Positions 31,529 through 43,673 are shown, numbered from the stretch's first letter. The stretch: DNA of 64,000 nucleotides from Macrotis lagotis (GCF_037893015.1 NC_133664.1:130795742-130859741), one strand, 5' to 3'. Made by a program: numbers and translations. The notes: generated by a model from the letters alone, not told the origin.

Positions 31529-31680
31529 TTTTTTTTAGGTTTTTGCAAGGCAAACAGGGTTAAGTTGCTTGCCCAAGGCCACACAGCTAGGTAATTATTA
31601 AGTGTCTGAGACCGGATTTGAACCCAGGTACTCCTGACTCCAGGGCTGGTGCTTTATCCACTACGCCACCTAGCCAGCCC
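31529..31680 (-). repeat. WSINE1-type SINE with 11-bp target duplication
   Basis: TTTTTGCAAGGCAAACAGGG through CGCCACCTAGCCAGCCC. TCACTTTCCTT lies on both sides (31517-31527 and 31681-31691). Little diverged. Confidence 0.93.
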
Positions 31681-31692
31681 TCACTTTCCTTG

Positions 31693-32399
31693 TTTTAAAA
31701 AACAATGGATTATGTTTTATACTAATAAGATTTGAACTACTTGACATTCTTATTGTAATTCCCTCAATATGTCATACAAATGTGTCTTTTTTAGTTTTGC
31801 TTGGTACAAGAACCAACTTGAAGCACAGCATAAAGTGTTTTTGCAATTACCTGCTCTGTTCATCTGTCTATTCTTTCATCACTATCAAAGCTATTTTTGT
31901 TTAGAATTGAAGTTAAAAGAAAAAAGAGGTCAGGGGTAGTTGAAGAATGCTAGGATTATGTGAAGTGGGCATGACAAGAGCAAATATTAGCAGTGTGGAT
32001 TGTTTTGAAATCCTAGTGGAAAGCAAAGGTGGAAGCTTTTTTTACTATAGTAATCCTTTTAAGGAGAGTGGACTATGCAGTAAGTTTTATTTCGTAACTG
32101 AGAGGCTAAACAGAGGATTGTGGTTTGACAATTTCTAATTTTTCTTTCCTGTTGCATGGCTTTCTATACAATCCACCCCATCCAGATTTTTTGGTTCTGA
32201 TGTCTCCTTTCTGAATTATGAGAATCCTGCTCTGATGCAAATATGAACATAGGATCTCAAAATTAAGAGGAAGATTTTTTTGCAGCACTAAAAAATAGTA
32301 ATTCGGAATAGGGACTGAGAGTGTGATTTCATTGCTTTAGGGAATTTCCTTTATTAATTCAAGTTGCCATCATCTTTGCAACTTGGAGTTATAGATAGT
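31693..32399. other. Unassigned AT-rich sequence
   Basis: Short chance frames only. No family recognised. Confidence 0.3.
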
Positions 32400-32515
32400 T
32401 GTCTAGAACTCTGAGTGGCTCAATGATTTAACCAAGGTCATAGAATCAGCATATGTTGGGGCAGAACTTGAACTTGTCTTATTGACCTCTAAGCTAGCTA
32501 TCTAGTAATTCCCTC
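32400..32515 (-). repeat. MIR-type SINE fragment, antisense
   Basis: GATTTAACCAAGGTCATAGA and GGGCAGAACTTGAACTTG. Confidence 0.55.
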
Positions 32516-33440
32516 CACCAAAGTACTACTTTGATGACCCAAAAGCCTCCTTAAGTACTAGAAGGATATATGAACAGTTTACAAGCCTTGACATGTCATA
32601 TCAAGCTACTTTGAAATGAGGGACCAACAAGGTGCTATATTTCTGTTAGATGAAGGCCATTCTGTTTTATTACATTATTATAGCAATGATTTTTTTTGGC
32701 AGTGTGACCCTGGAAAATCATGAACCAAGTCATATAGAAGTTAAAATCTGCATGGATTGGGAGTTCTCACATAAAGGAAGTATTAAAAATAATTTATATT
32801 GTCTTCAGTAGGATTTGACTGCTTGAAATATATGTTTTAATATCTCTAATATATCACACTATACTCGTGACTTGATTATATTTGCCAATGAGACAAGATT
32901 AGCATAAACAAATATAATTCACAAATAACCTCTTCTCACAGATTAAATATTCACATTTTGACTAATATCATATATATGTATATCTGTTCTTACTTTAATA
33001 TATATAAATCAATATATACAAATATCTATTGTTGCATATATACATAATTGTATTTTATGTTCATTTGTATATTTCAAATATGAAATGGCATTTCAGAATG
33101 AACATTTTTCCCAAAAAATGCATACTTTTTTCCTGACTGCACATGCACATGGATAAATTTTTCAGGATCAAAAGTCTATTTCCAGAATATGTATTACTAA
33201 TGCTCCTTTACTCTGAAATCTCAGCAGTTTCAGAGTTCTTGTTATTCTAAGAAGAGATATTTTCTTGGATGTCCTAACATTTGTCTTCTTTTTTTTAAAA
33301 AAAGAAAAAAATGTTCCTATGACACATTCTTAAAGTTCATTTGCATTATCAATACTTTCTCTATCTCTTTTTAAAATCTAAAACTGGGGCACCTCCACAG
33401 CCTTCAGGTTTCTATTGTTTTGGTGTTACCAAGGCAGCCA
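32516..33440. other. Unassigned AT-rich sequence
   Basis: ATATAT-rich patches at 32970-33060. High-complexity but unrecognised elsewhere. No frame. Confidence 0.3.
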
Positions 33441-33524
33441 CAGGTGAGACTTAAAATTCAATAAATCTAACAGCTTTCTAGGATTGAATTAATTCAACTG
33501 TTTGACCAAATATAATTCTTGAGT

Positions 33525-33583
33525 GATGTTATAAATATACAAATGGCCCTTGGCAGAAAAAAAAGGTTCCCCACCCCTGAAAG
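33525..33583 (+). repeat. Possible hAT-type transposon terminus
   Basis: GGCCCTTGGCAG then GGTTCCCCACCCCTG is like the 3' terminus of hAT elements whose inverted repeat starts CAGGGGTGGGGAACC. The other end is not found. Confidence 0.35.
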
Positions 33584-33799
33584 ATAATCAACAAGACAAT
33601 AAACCAAGTTCTGATTTGTAGTGTTGGCTGATTTTCAAGGTATAAATAATCACACTGAAAAATTTAACCATTGGCATACAGTTTGAGTTTTCACCAATCC
33701 AGTCCAAGATGTTTTTATAAAAATGTAAATGATAAATTACAAAGTGCTATTTTCACACAGAACCTTTTCTGTTTCCTCTAATTACTGGCACAAGACCAT

Positions 33800-33960
33800 C
33801 TGACACAGAGCTGGGAAGGGCCTTTCAGATCATAAAGTCTAATCCCCTCATTTTATAGATGAGAAAATTGAGAATCAAAGAAATTAAGTCACACATGTAG
33901 GAAGTGTCACAAGAGGAATTTGAACTAGGTCTTCTAACTTCAAATATATAACATTCTTTG
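33800..33960 (-). repeat. MIR-type SINE, antisense
   Basis: CCCTCATTTTATAGATGAGA, AAATTAAGTCACACATGTAG and GAATTTGAACTAGGTCTTC. Confidence 0.65.
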
Positions 33961-34725
33961 GGCCATTCAAAATAATTGCTTTATATTTACTTTGTATCTA
34001 TTTACACTTCATTATCTGTATTCATATTGTTCCCCTCCTTCTACGCCATCACAAACATCCAGTAGAATGTAAGTTCTGAAGATTAGAAGAAATATTGCTC
34101 TCAACTGGGGATCAGGAAAAATATTGAAAAGAAAATTTTGAAGCCACACTTAGAAGATACCCCTGTAAGTTTGATGGGTGACTCATTTCTTTGAATTCAT
34201 GAAAAAGATACTCATCCAGAATTTTAGCTATTTGTTAACTAAGAGTCAGAATGATGACACAGCTTTAGTTGTATTATATTCCCACCCTAACCTCCTTAAA
34301 TACATAATGAGTGTTACTTGGTAGTCAAGGTAATGAACAGGTTTACTTGGGTTAGGCTTTACTTCACCTCCTATTGTACCTGAAAAGGGAGAGTTATTTG
34401 TACAGATTTAAGGTGTGGTGTTATTGAATAGTACCTTGAATTTATGACACCTCTTTCTAAGGCATTCGAAGGTATTACCTGCTGAGCCCCTTTCAGTTTC
34501 CCAGCTTGTGATTAGGTTTTAAGATGGAAAATCAAGGCTAAGTTTATTATCTTTGTTGCCCTGACTAGCACTGTGGCTGCTGAGCCTCTGAATGACTACA
34601 TTTATCCCTGTAGAAGAGGAGTTTTATAATTGGAGGACTAGCAAGGATCTTGAGAGATCATCTAGTTCATCCTACTGCATTTAGGAAGAGTTGCATCTCT
34701 CTGTGGTCACATTTGTAGTTATGTG
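33961..34725. other. Unassigned sequence
   Basis: No family recognised apart from a short CORE-like patch at 34635-34690. No coding frame. Confidence 0.3.
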
Positions 34726-34751
34726 GTGTGTGTGTGTGTGTGTGTGTGTGT
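34726..34751. repeat. (TG)n microsatellite
   Basis: About 13 TG units. Confidence 0.95.
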
Positions 34752-34944
34752 CTTTCCATATTGTTTTTGGGGTTGCTATTTTTCTAACATCAGATTTGGG
34801 TAGGATGGGTTGGAATTACTTCCTTCTCTCTCTGATTGTCAAGAATCAAAATAAAATTAATGTTTCTGGAAATCTCTAAGTAATCATTGTGTAGATATGT
34901 GATTTCCCCCAAGTGAACACATTAGCTTTTTAAATCTCATTTCT

Positions 34945-35097
34945 AGGGTTTTTTTTTTTTGCAAGGCAAATGGGGTTAAGTGGCTTGCCCAAGGCCACAC
35001 AGCTAGGTAATTATTAAGTGTCTGAAACCGGATTTGAACCCAGGTACTCCTGACTCCAGGGCCTGTGCTTTATCCACTGTGCCACCTAGCTGCCCCT
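34945..35097 (-). repeat. WSINE1-type SINE with 13-bp target duplication
   Basis: A T-run then GCAAGGCAAATGGGGTTAAG to GCCACCTAGCTGCCCC. AAATCTCATTTCT and AAATCTCATTTTT bound it at 34932-34944 and 35098-35110. One of the least diverged copies here. Confidence 0.94.
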
Positions 35098-35110
35098 AAA
35101 TCTCATTTTT

Positions 35111-35499
35111 AATGAGATATTTTGTTGTTACATCACCTTCATTTCTGTGTTCTCCTATCCGACAAATCATTACTTGCAATAAAGATTTAAAAATAAAAAC
35201 AAAAACAAAAATAGGTCAACAAAACAAATCAATGCATCAATTACTAATAAGAATACACACAATATTTCACACTCAGAGATTTACCCAGAAAAAACAGGGA
35301 ACAGAGGGAACAGAGGTTTGTGATGGATCTACCAGGTTTGAAGAAAAGGGGAATAGGATCCAGCTAAGACTCATTTTTTTTCTCAGAAGTCACCTGGAAC
35401 AGAGACCAAAACAGGTCCACCTTGAGACCAGGCTAAGAAAGCATCAAATTACAGTCCCAAGAAAAGCCACCATCAACAGCGAAAGAGTAAGGAAGGGAT
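35111..35499. other. Unassigned; contains a 129-codon chance frame
   Basis: The plus frame 35112-35501 is the longest here outside microsatellites, but it is Lys/Gln/Arg-rich low-complexity sequence, starts at a SINE edge and runs into an old LINE-like repeat. I do not call it a gene. Confidence 0.35.
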
Positions 35500-36065
35500 A
35501 AATAGGGGACAGTAAAGGGAAAAAGACTGGAATTGCCAGAGAATTTGAGGAAAGGATAGAAATCAGAGAAGATGTGATAGAATGATTTGAACTGGGATAT
35601 GAAAAGTTGATAAGATTTCAACAAAAAAGAAGTTCAATCAAAAAGAAAGGATGTTTTGAGAATAAAGAAGGGAGTAAGTAAAAGCACAGAAGTAGAAAAG
35701 CACTGGATATATTCCCAGAAAGTAATCTATTTGCCTGGATCATAGAATAGGAAAAGGAGAGCAGCGTGAGCTCAGATTGGAAAAGAAGGTTGATACTAAT
35801 TTGTTTCTACATTAATAATAATAATGTTGTAGTATGTACGTTTGAATAAGTGATAGAGGCATGTAGACTGGTAACAAATCTGTTCTAACAGTTAAGAAAT
35901 ATAGACCAAACAAGAGTCCTGGCAAGGAGAAAAAGCAAGAAGGACCAGAACCCAAGAGATTTGGGAACTGGATGGGATAAAGGAATCAAAGATGACACAG
36001 AGTTTCTGAATCAGGATAACAAGGGAGAATTATTACGTCATTGACAGTAATTGGGGAATCAGAAG
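35500..36065 (+). repeat. Ancient LINE-like (L2/L3 type) fragment
   Basis: AGATTTGGGAACTGGATGGG, AAAGATGACACAGAGTTTCTG and TTGACAGTAATTGGGGAATC are landmarks of the same old family as 18400-18905, from a more 3' part. Confidence 0.5.
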
Positions 36066-36847
36066 GTTAAACTAGTTTATAGTTGTCCTGTGCTCCTCGC
36101 CAAAGGAAAAATAGAAATTATTACCGAATCATCTTGCTTTCACTTTCTTTTCCTTTTAATAATCTTTCTGTACTATGTGCTTGGTCCAAATAAGTGCTCT
36201 AAACTCATTTCCAAGATACCTTTAACTTCAGGAGATTAGCACATGCTATTATAAGATCCATATGTGCTTTTGTTGCAGGAGTCTTTCCTCTGGAACCTGC
36301 CAAGTACTGAGAAATATTGTATTTCAAGGTACTTGGATTCTTTGATTTCTCTAGGAGCTGGTTCAATTTAAGCTCTTCTGCTGCAAAATAATTGCCAGTG
36401 GAGGTTTCACTCACAAGAGGTTGCAAAGGAAAAGGGGAAAAACAAACTTTGTCCTCAGATGATTATCAGAAGGGGGAACCAGCTTACTTTTTAAGAGTTT
36501 CCAGGGGTATGGATGATCCTTCAGGAGTCAGTTATTGTAAATTCTTTGTATCGTTGTTGCTTGTCTTCATATAGTGGTCAACTCCCTATAATTCCATCTG
36601 GTTATCTGGTTAACTGAGGAACTTCTTCAATCTATATTATCATACTACAGAGGAAAATTCTTTGATCTGAAATGAGAATGAACATATCTATGTATCTACA
36701 TATATAGATGTATATGCACATATAGATACATACTCATATGAGTATTATGCATATGTATATAAACACATAGACAAGGTTGTGTTTTTCCACCTTCTTCCTC
36801 TCTCTTCCATTTAAAACCTTTGATCAGATTCTTAAGACTTCAGGCAA
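36066..36847. other. Unassigned sequence
   Basis: Includes a chance 73-codon antisense frame (36426-36205). ATATGTA-rich low complexity at 36680-36770. Confidence 0.3.
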
Positions 36848-36877
36848 ATATATATATATATACAAATATATATATAT

Positions 36878-36941
<64 letters not shown>
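36848..36941. repeat. (TA)n microsatellite
   Basis: About 45 TA units with two AA interruptions. Confidence 0.96.
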
Positions 36942-36944
<3 letters not shown>

Positions 36945-37477
36945 CAGTTCTTATTAGATACAATCTATCTTTGCCCAAGACCTACATTTTAAGCCAAATT
37001 CCAGAGATCCAAATCTGATTTCTAGGCACTCTCCTCAACCATTTATTTACTTGTCATTTCTCACATTCTCTTCTGAAACCCCTCACTTAAATCTGTGATG
37101 GTAATAAAAAAAAAAAGGAACATTCCTACCTTGAATCTCTTCAATTCCTTGCCTAGGACTTCCAAAGTCCTAGCAATTTTCTTTCTAGATTCCTTCTGGC
37201 AATATTAGATGTCCCACATCAATCATCAGAAGATAAAGAGGCAGTATCTAGAGTTATTCATGTGTATATAAAGAGTATTCTAAAGTCAAGGAGTTAGGTA
37301 GAAATTCCATCTTTAAGTGTATGTATCTCTTTGTGTTCATAATTCAAGGTGATCCTACCCTTTGTTGTTCCAACTTTGTGGTTCAGTTTTTTAATTGTAT
37401 GTTCTTCCCTTGGGATTTCTTTTTCCTTATAGAGTAAAAGACATTCGAAAGGAGCCTTGTCTGCATTTCTTGTTGTC
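36942..37477. other. Unassigned sequence
   Basis: L2-like wording at 37010-37210 (CACTTAAATCTGTGATGG is weak). No coding frame. Confidence 0.25.
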
Positions 37478-37717
37478 AATTAAGTAGGTAGAGTGCTAAA
37501 CCTGGAATCAGGAAGACTTGAGTTCAAATGTCACTTCATACACTTACTAGCTCTGTAACCCTGGGCAAGTCATTTAATCTGTATGCTTTAATCCACAGGA
37601 AAAGGAAATGATAAGCCATTTCAATATTTTTCAAAGAAGACTCTAAAAACAATACTGGTGTGCTATGGTCCACAGGGTTTTGAAGAATTGAACATGATTG
37701 AATGAATGAACAGCAAA
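37478..37717 (+). repeat. MAR1-type SINE
   Basis: AAGTAGGTAGAGTGCTAAAC, GAGTTCAAATGTCACTTC, CCTGGGCAAGTCATTTAATC, GGAAATGATAAGCCATTTCA and GAAGAATTGAACATGATTGA. Confidence 0.8.
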
Positions 37718-37719
37718 CC

Positions 37720-37720
<1 letters not shown>

Positions 37721-37766
<46 letters not shown>
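37721..37766. repeat. (ATT)n microsatellite
   Basis: About 15 ATT units, placed just after the 3' end of the MAR1-type SINE, so probably grown from its AAC/AAT-type tail. Confidence 0.95.
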
Positions 37767-37767
<1 letters not shown>

Positions 37768-37939
37768 ACACCTCAATCTTTATGAAAAAATATTCATTCA
37801 AATAAAATAAATTTAAATTACAAAACTCATTGAAGAAGTGAATGTGTTATCATCTGTTTCATTGAAGGAAATTAATGTCAGCGAAATCAAAGATTCATTG
37901 AAGCATTGAAATAATGAAGTATGTATCTTCTAGTATTTT

Positions 37940-38128
37940 ATTTATTTATTTATTTGTTTGTTTGTTAGTTTGTTTGTTTTAGGTTTTTTCAAGGCAAATG
38001 GGGTTAAGTGGCTTGCCCAAGGCCACACAGCTAGGTAATTAATTATTAAGTGTCTGATATTGGATTTGAACCCAGGTACTCCTGACTCCAGGACCGGTGC
38101 TTTATCCACTGTGCCTGCTAGCCACCCC
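37940..38128 (-). repeat. WSINE1-type SINE with 15-bp target duplication
   Basis: The antisense tail has become (TTTA)n(TTTG)n before TTTTAGGTTTTTTCAAGGC. ATCTTCTAGTATTTT lies at 37925-37939 and 38129-38143, a perfect duplication. Confidence 0.94.
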
Positions 38129-38169
38129 ATCTTCTAGTATTTTTTAAAAATTGAGATAAAATTTCATCC

Positions 38170-38640
38170 TTTCCAGAATTCTGATAGATTATTCCCTTTC
38201 TCAGTTTATCTTTTTTGTAGTGATCTCATTGATCCACTTGAAATTTATTATACTTATATGATCTGAGGTGTAAATATAATCTTAAATTTTATCATACGTC
38301 TATTCAACTTACCCTATAGTATTTAATTGACGCCTTTTAGTTTAACACAGAAAGTGCTTAATAAGTATTTATTTATTAATTGATTGATTTTATATTCTTG
38401 GATTTTGCATATACTAGGTGTCTGTTTTTTTCAGTGTTCAGTATGGAATTAATAATTACCTTTTAGATATAACCAAGCAAGATCTGCTCCCTACTCTTTA
38501 ATTTCCTCACAATGCTTCATTTTTTTCTGTTGCTCCAATTAAATTTGATTAATATGTCAATTCTATAAAGTTACCTATTGGCATTTTGATTGGTACTACA
38601 TTAAGGATATAAATTAATTTTCATTTTACTCATTCATCTT
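38170..38640 (-). repeat. Old LINE-1 ORF2 fragment, antisense
   Basis: TTGATCCACTTGAAATTTAT, ATATGATCTGAGGTGTAAAT and TTTTGATTGGTACTACATTA resemble reverse-complement ORF2 sequence. Highly diverged, so the call is tentative. Confidence 0.4.
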
Positions 38641-39162
38641 AGTCATTTTATATTGAAATTCTCTTAAAACTAATTCTTCCTTTGTTTTTGCTTAGTTTTT
38701 TAATGGTTGTGTTTAATTGATTTCACAACCCTATTTCTTTGTTTGTGGGGATTCATTCAACTCGTATGAACCTAAAACTACTAATTTTGACCAGTCCTCT
38801 ACTATACCTGATTAAATTATTCTTTTTTCCTCAAGATAATAAAATGTTCTTGTTTCATCAGTATTAATGCTTTCTTCAACTTAACACAAAACTTCACTTT
38901 CTATATTTTTGAACAATTAATATTATATTTAATAATTTAATTGTTAGTAAATGTATTAAATTTATTTTCTCATTTTTAAATTATAATTTTGCTTCTAAAA
39001 TGTCCATCTTTTTCTTTTATCCTTTACTATTCCTCTTCTTTTTTGCTTATAACTCTCTTATTCCAAGTGTTATTGTTTCCTTCTCCATTTTTTCACCTCA
39101 GTCTCTGTGTCACTCTAAAACCGCACAATTATTACTTTGCCATAGTACTCATATGGCATTAA
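38641..39162. other. Unassigned AT-rich sequence
   Basis: May continue the antisense LINE at low similarity. No coding frame. Confidence 0.25.
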
Positions 39163-39315
39163 GGGCAACTAGGTGGTACAGTGAAAAGAGCACTGGCGCT
39201 GGAGTCAGGAGGACCTGAATTCAAATTCAGCCTCATTCACTTAATAATTACCTGGCTGTATGACCTTCTGTAAGTCACTTAACCCCATCGTCTCGTAAAA
39301 GCATTTTTAAAAAAT
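39163..39315 (+). repeat. WSINE1-type SINE
   Basis: GGCAACTAGGTGGTACAGTG, GAATTCAAATTCAGCC, CACTTAATAATTACCTGGC, tail CTCGTAAAAGCATTTTTAAA. A short CATTAAG lies on both sides. Confidence 0.85.
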
Positions 39316-39962
39316 ACACATTAAGTATATTGGTGGTTAATCACATTTATAAAATATCTTTTGATTAACATGAAAAATAACTTGAATGACCCAAATCTAC
39401 TTCCAATTATTCAATTATTCCTTCTTCTGAAAAATCATTCAAAGATCTTAGATAATCCAGTGAGTTTTCCAAGTCTAAGTTGCTTTGAGATTAATTGGGT
39501 CCCTTCTGTATGAATTTCTTATATTTGTTTTAATTTTTAAAATATTCATCTTTGTTTTAGAAATGAAGATTTTTTAAAACATATGATATCCTTTTTCCTG
39601 GCTGCTGGTAAGATTTACTTTGCCCTTGAGACATCAGTCCCTTGACATATATACATATATAAATATATATATGCAAATTGAATTTTAGGTTGTTTTCTTT
39701 TTTCCTTTTAGGTGTTCTGAAATTTCTATGTATTTTTAATATGTCTCCATTTTCAATATTTATAGATATATTTTCTTGTATGACTCATGAAATATAGTTA
39801 CAAATTCTTTTGTACCTCATAGTGTTTGGAAAATCAAATTATTCCTGTTTTTCTCTCTTTTTTTTTGATGTGTTCAAAATGTTAGCTCCAGAGCTAATGT
39901 TTTCTTCTGCATTGCTTCCAAATATTTTCCAAGGCAAGTTATTTTCTGACTTTGGATATATG
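39316..39962. other. Unassigned AT-rich sequence
   Basis: ATATAT patch at 39645-39672. No family recognised. Confidence 0.3.
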
Positions 39963-40190
39963 GGGACAGTTAAGTGGAACACTAAAGAACACACTGGACC
40001 TGAAGGACCTGAAGTTCATATGGCCTCAGACGCTTACTAGTTGTGTGACCCTGGGTAAGTCACTTAACCGTTTTTGTCTCAGTTTCCTCATCTGTTAAAT
40101 GAGTTGGAGTGGGAAATAGAAAACTACTCCAGTATCATTTGCCAAGAAAATTGCCCAAATGGGGTGATGAAGAATTGACATTTGACTAAA
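39963..40190 (+). repeat. MAR1-type SINE
   Basis: GGACAGTTAAGTGGAACACT, GAAGTTCATATGGCCTCAGA, GACCCTGGGTAAGTCACTTA, CAGTTTCCTCATCTGTTAAA, AATGGGGTGATGAAGAATTG. Confidence 0.82.
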
Positions 40191-40274
40191 TATAAGAATT
40201 GATGATTGACTAAACTAAAATGCGTATTTACTTTTGTGCTTTCTTCCATCATTCTATTTTTCTTGAAAAATTGT

Positions 40275-40440
40275 TTTATGTCAAGGTGACAAGGATACTA
40301 AGAACACCAGGAATCATGCTATATGAGAAATGCCTAAGAGAGAAAGAGGACTGGATAGAGGGACTGGGGGAATGGGAGAGGTGAACAGAAGGGTAAAAGG
40401 TGATTCCTGTTTTCAGATATTTGAAGCATAGTGATGTAGA
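40275..40440 (+). repeat. CR1-clade LINE fragment
   Basis: AAATGCCTAAGAGAGAAAGA and CAGATATTTGAAGCATAGTG fit the 3' end seen at 24144-24510. Poorly kept. Confidence 0.4.
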
Positions 40441-40576
40441 AGAGTAAGATGCTTAGGGTCACAAAATTAAATCTGAAAGGGACGTTTGATACCAAGTAAT
40501 ACAATCTCTCTTTCTTAGTTGAAGAAATTCAAGCAGAGGGAGGGTGAGGTGGAGCTAGGTGATGTTGGATATTTGT

Positions 40577-40800
40577 GGTTGTTCACTTGTTACAGTTGTG
40601 CATGACTGTGAGCCATTTGAGATCTTCTTATCAAAGATACAGGAATGATTTGTCATTTCCTTCCCCAGCTCATTTTACAGATGAGGAAACTGAGTGACTT
40701 GTCCAGTCATGCAACTAATAGTAAGTGTCTAAGACTGATCTGATTACACAAAGGTGAGTCTTTCTGATTTCAGACACAGCACTCCATCTACCAAAATATC
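40577..40800 (-). repeat. MAR1-type SINE, antisense
   Basis: GGTTGTTCACTTGTTACAGT, TCATTTTACAGATGAGGAAA, CTGATCTGATTACACAAAGG and CACTCCATCTACCAAAATA. Confidence 0.75.
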
Positions 40801-40994
40801 CTAAATGGAATATGCTATGATGAAAAATGGCAAACTACCTCTCATGTGAAGTGTTTAAGCAAAGACTTGGGTATATAGAGGGGTTTCTTTTTTTAAAAAA
40901 AACTGGAAAAAGAGACTTTAGAGACATGACCTAGTCAACCACCTTATTTTATGGAAGGGAAGTTCATTTGAGAGATGACTTCAGGTCATGGTTT

Positions 40995-41168
40995 TAAGTG
41001 CTTTACAAAGATAATCTTATTGAACCTTCACAACAGACCTGGGAGGGAAGTGCTATGATTATCTCAGTTTTACAGATGAGGGAACTGAGGTAAGCAACAG
41101 TAAACATAGTATCTGAGGTTGAATTTGAACTCAGATCTTCCTAACTCCAAGCTGACACTATAAATTCT
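40995..41168 (-). repeat. MIR-type SINE, antisense
   Basis: AATCTTATTGAACCTTCACA, CAGTTTTACAGATGAGGGAA and GAATTTGAACTCAGATCTTC. Confidence 0.75.
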
Positions 41169-41171
41169 TTT

Positions 41172-41412
41172 TTTTATATTAAAGATTTTGAGGGGCAGCT
41201 AGGTAGCACAGAAGGGGCAGCTAGCTGGCACAGTGAATAGAGCACTGGCCTTGGAGTCAGGAGTACCTGGGTTCAAATCCAACCTCAGACACTTAATAAT
41301 TACCTAGCCGTGTGGCCTTGGGCAAGCCACTTAAACCCACTGCCTTGAAAAATCTAAAAGAAAAAAAAGATTTTATTTATTTTGAGTTTTACAATTTTCC
41401 CTATAGAGAGGT
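41172..41412 (-). repeat. LINE-1 3' tail, antisense, split by a SINE
   Basis: TATTAAAGATTTT on the left and AGATTTTATTTATTTTGAG plus TTTTACAATTTTCCC on the right are the antisense end of an L1 3'UTR (compare 29066-29178). The guest SINE fills 41192-41362. Confidence 0.6.
41192..41362 (+). repeat. WSINE1-type SINE with duplicated head
   Basis: AGGGGCAGCTAGGTAGCACAG is at once followed by AGGGGCAGCTAGCTGGCACAG, a tandem copy of the first 22 bases, then a normal body and tail. AAAGATTTT duplications bound it. Confidence 0.88.
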
Positions 41413-42214
41413 TTCTTACTGCACCTAAGTGGAAGAGGGGAAAGTTGAATGGTTGTGATTCACAAATACATTGACTTTTATTTTTTCTACCTTTTGCTAT
41501 CCACACAAAATTATTTTGTTCCTTGACTAAATTTTATTTATTAGACAAGGAAAAAGTTTTCTTAAGTCTGTGGCAATTTTTAGTTTGAAGTTCATGGCTT
41601 AGGATAAGTATTGGCCTCTACTTTCTTGAATATTCCATAATTGAGAACTCGCTTAGATTCCTGAGGAGAGTCTATGCATCTGGAGGGATAGAAAGAAGTT
41701 TTAAAAAATCTGTGATGATCCTTCTTTCTTCCAAATCAAATTCTGTATCACCAAATTGTTACTTAATTAGGAAAAATTAAAACTGTTCTGAGTAGCATAA
41801 CAAATTTTAACCCCCAAAAGGTAGGTTGAATGGACAGTGGTTAAAAGAACTGAAATCTCATTTAGAAATGGAATAAACTTCTGGATGATATGGTAAATGT
41901 GCCATAATCTAATTCTATGAGAATTATCTTCATGAGAATCACACTTCCTTATTGCAAAAAAAATCTAATTTATATTTTCCTTATGACTTTTAGTGCTTTT
42001 AGAAAGACTATCATAGATTAATAGGATTTAATATAATTGAAACTTCTTTTGCATTTTTTAGACTAGTCTCTGCAGATGATAATTGAAAAAAATATATGAA
42101 TGAGGGAAATGTCGAATTGGAGAATGGAGAAGACTCCATAGCCTTTGTCTGACTGACCTAACATGTCCACAGGATGAGTGGGGATTTAGTAATTGGAAAT
42201 GTTAAAATGAATTT
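41413..42214. other. Unassigned AT-rich sequence
   Basis: No family and no coding frame. Confidence 0.3.
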
Positions 42215-42335
42215 TAATTCAATTCAATCAATATTCACTAAATCCTACTATGAACACTTATCATGCAAAGCATGGGCAATAAGAAGGCAAAAATGAAATC
42301 ATCCTTGCCTCCAAAGAGCATACCAAAAGAGAACT
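42215..42335 (+). repeat. Ancient LINE-like repeat fragment
   Basis: TATTCACTAAATCCTACTAT, GGGCAATAAGAAGGCAAAAA and CATCCTTGCCTCCAAAGAGC match the start of the family at 18400. Confidence 0.5.
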
Positions 42336-42733
42336 CCAAGCTAAGTTATCACACTTCTATCTAATTAAAAAAATGGATTTGATTTATCCAATCTTACTAT
42401 GGTATAAAGATAGAAAATAAATAATTAGTATCAGAATTCAATCACTGTCCAAATTTATAAGTGACACAAAGCCAATACCCTAAGTGACAGAACCAAATCT
42501 TGACATGTTAGAATATTAAACAGGGAAATAAAATTTAACAGGGATAAATTTAATGTCTTACATTTGGATTCTGGAAAGAAACTTTCCAAGTACTTAGGAA
42601 GACATAGTTAGATTGCAGGTTTAATGAAAATGATGAAGGAATTTTAGAGGAATCTAAGCTTAATATGATTCAACAGTGAGATATTGTGGCTAAAATAGTT
42701 TTGATGATGGTGTTCATTAAGAGAGGCACAGTT

Positions 42734-42885
42734 GGGGTTGCTAGGTGGCGTAGTAGATAGAGCACCAGCCCTGGAGTCAGGACCTGAGTTCAAATTTGAG
42801 CTCAGGCACTTAATAATTACTTAACTGTGTAGCCTTGGGCAAGCCACTTAACCCCATTGCCTTGCAAAAACCTAAGAAAAAAGAG
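42734..42885 (+). repeat. WSINE1-type SINE
   Basis: GGGGTTGCTAGGTGGCGTAG, GAGTTCAAATTTGAGC, CCTTGCAAAAACCTAAG. An AGAGGCACAGTT-like flank recurs after the tail as GGGGGGCATAGTT. Confidence 0.85.
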
Positions 42886-42974
42886 GGGGGGCATAGTTTC
42901 TAGTAATACATAGGAAATAATCTCAAAGTATTCTGCTTTAGTCAGATGTTGCAAGATAAATTATTGGCTGCTGG

Positions 42975-43130
42975 AAATAGAATATTATTGAAATGTGGCA
43001 GGTACTGTGTTAAATCCTCAAGATAAAAATAAAAGCAAGCAAGATAGTCCTCTGTTCTCAAGTAGCTTATTTTTTAGAGGGAAGATAACACTTAAAAAGA
43101 AAAACCCTTAGGAGTATATGGTAAGGATAC
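42975..43130 (+). repeat. Ancient LINE-like repeat fragment
   Basis: GGCAGGTACTGTGTTAAATC, CTCAAGATAAAAATAAAAGC and CTGTTCTCAAGTAGCTTATT. Confidence 0.5.
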
Positions 43131-43673
43131 TACAGGAAATGGAATGGATATGTGAAACTCATCAAGATAAGGCAAAAAACTTGCCTATAAGAAAAGCCAA
43201 AGTCAGAACTCAAGTTTATTGTGGATTGCCAATTCACCAGAAAGCAAGGTCATGATGAGAAGATTATTCTGAAACTCTGTGATCAGTTTTGACAGTATAG
43301 TTTAGAGAGAAGATTGAAAACCTGGACAGGCCATAATCAGATATGAAAAGGCAGAAATATTAAATGCATTATTTTCAGATCATGATGCAATAAAAATCAT
43401 GTGTAATAAAGGGCTCTGAAGAAATAGACCTATAATTAATTGAAAATTAAATAACCTATTATTAAAGAATGAGGGATCAAACAACAAATCATAAAAATCA
43501 TTAATAATTTCATCCAAGATAATGACAATGAGACAGCATGCCAAAACTTGTGGGATATAGCCAAAGCACTTGATAGGGGAAGTTTTGTATCTCTGAATGC
43601 TTACATGAATAAAATAGAGAAAGAGATCAATGCAATCATTATGCCATTAAAAAGCTAGAGAAAGAACAAATTA

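Noticed and set aside
35112-35501. 129-codon plus-strand open frame
   Set aside because: Starts just after a SINE, is rich in Lys/Gln/Thr low-complexity text, ends in an old LINE-like repeat, and resembles no protein family.
36777-36992. Ile-Tyr repeat protein frame
   Set aside because: Translation of (TA)n; also at 19510.
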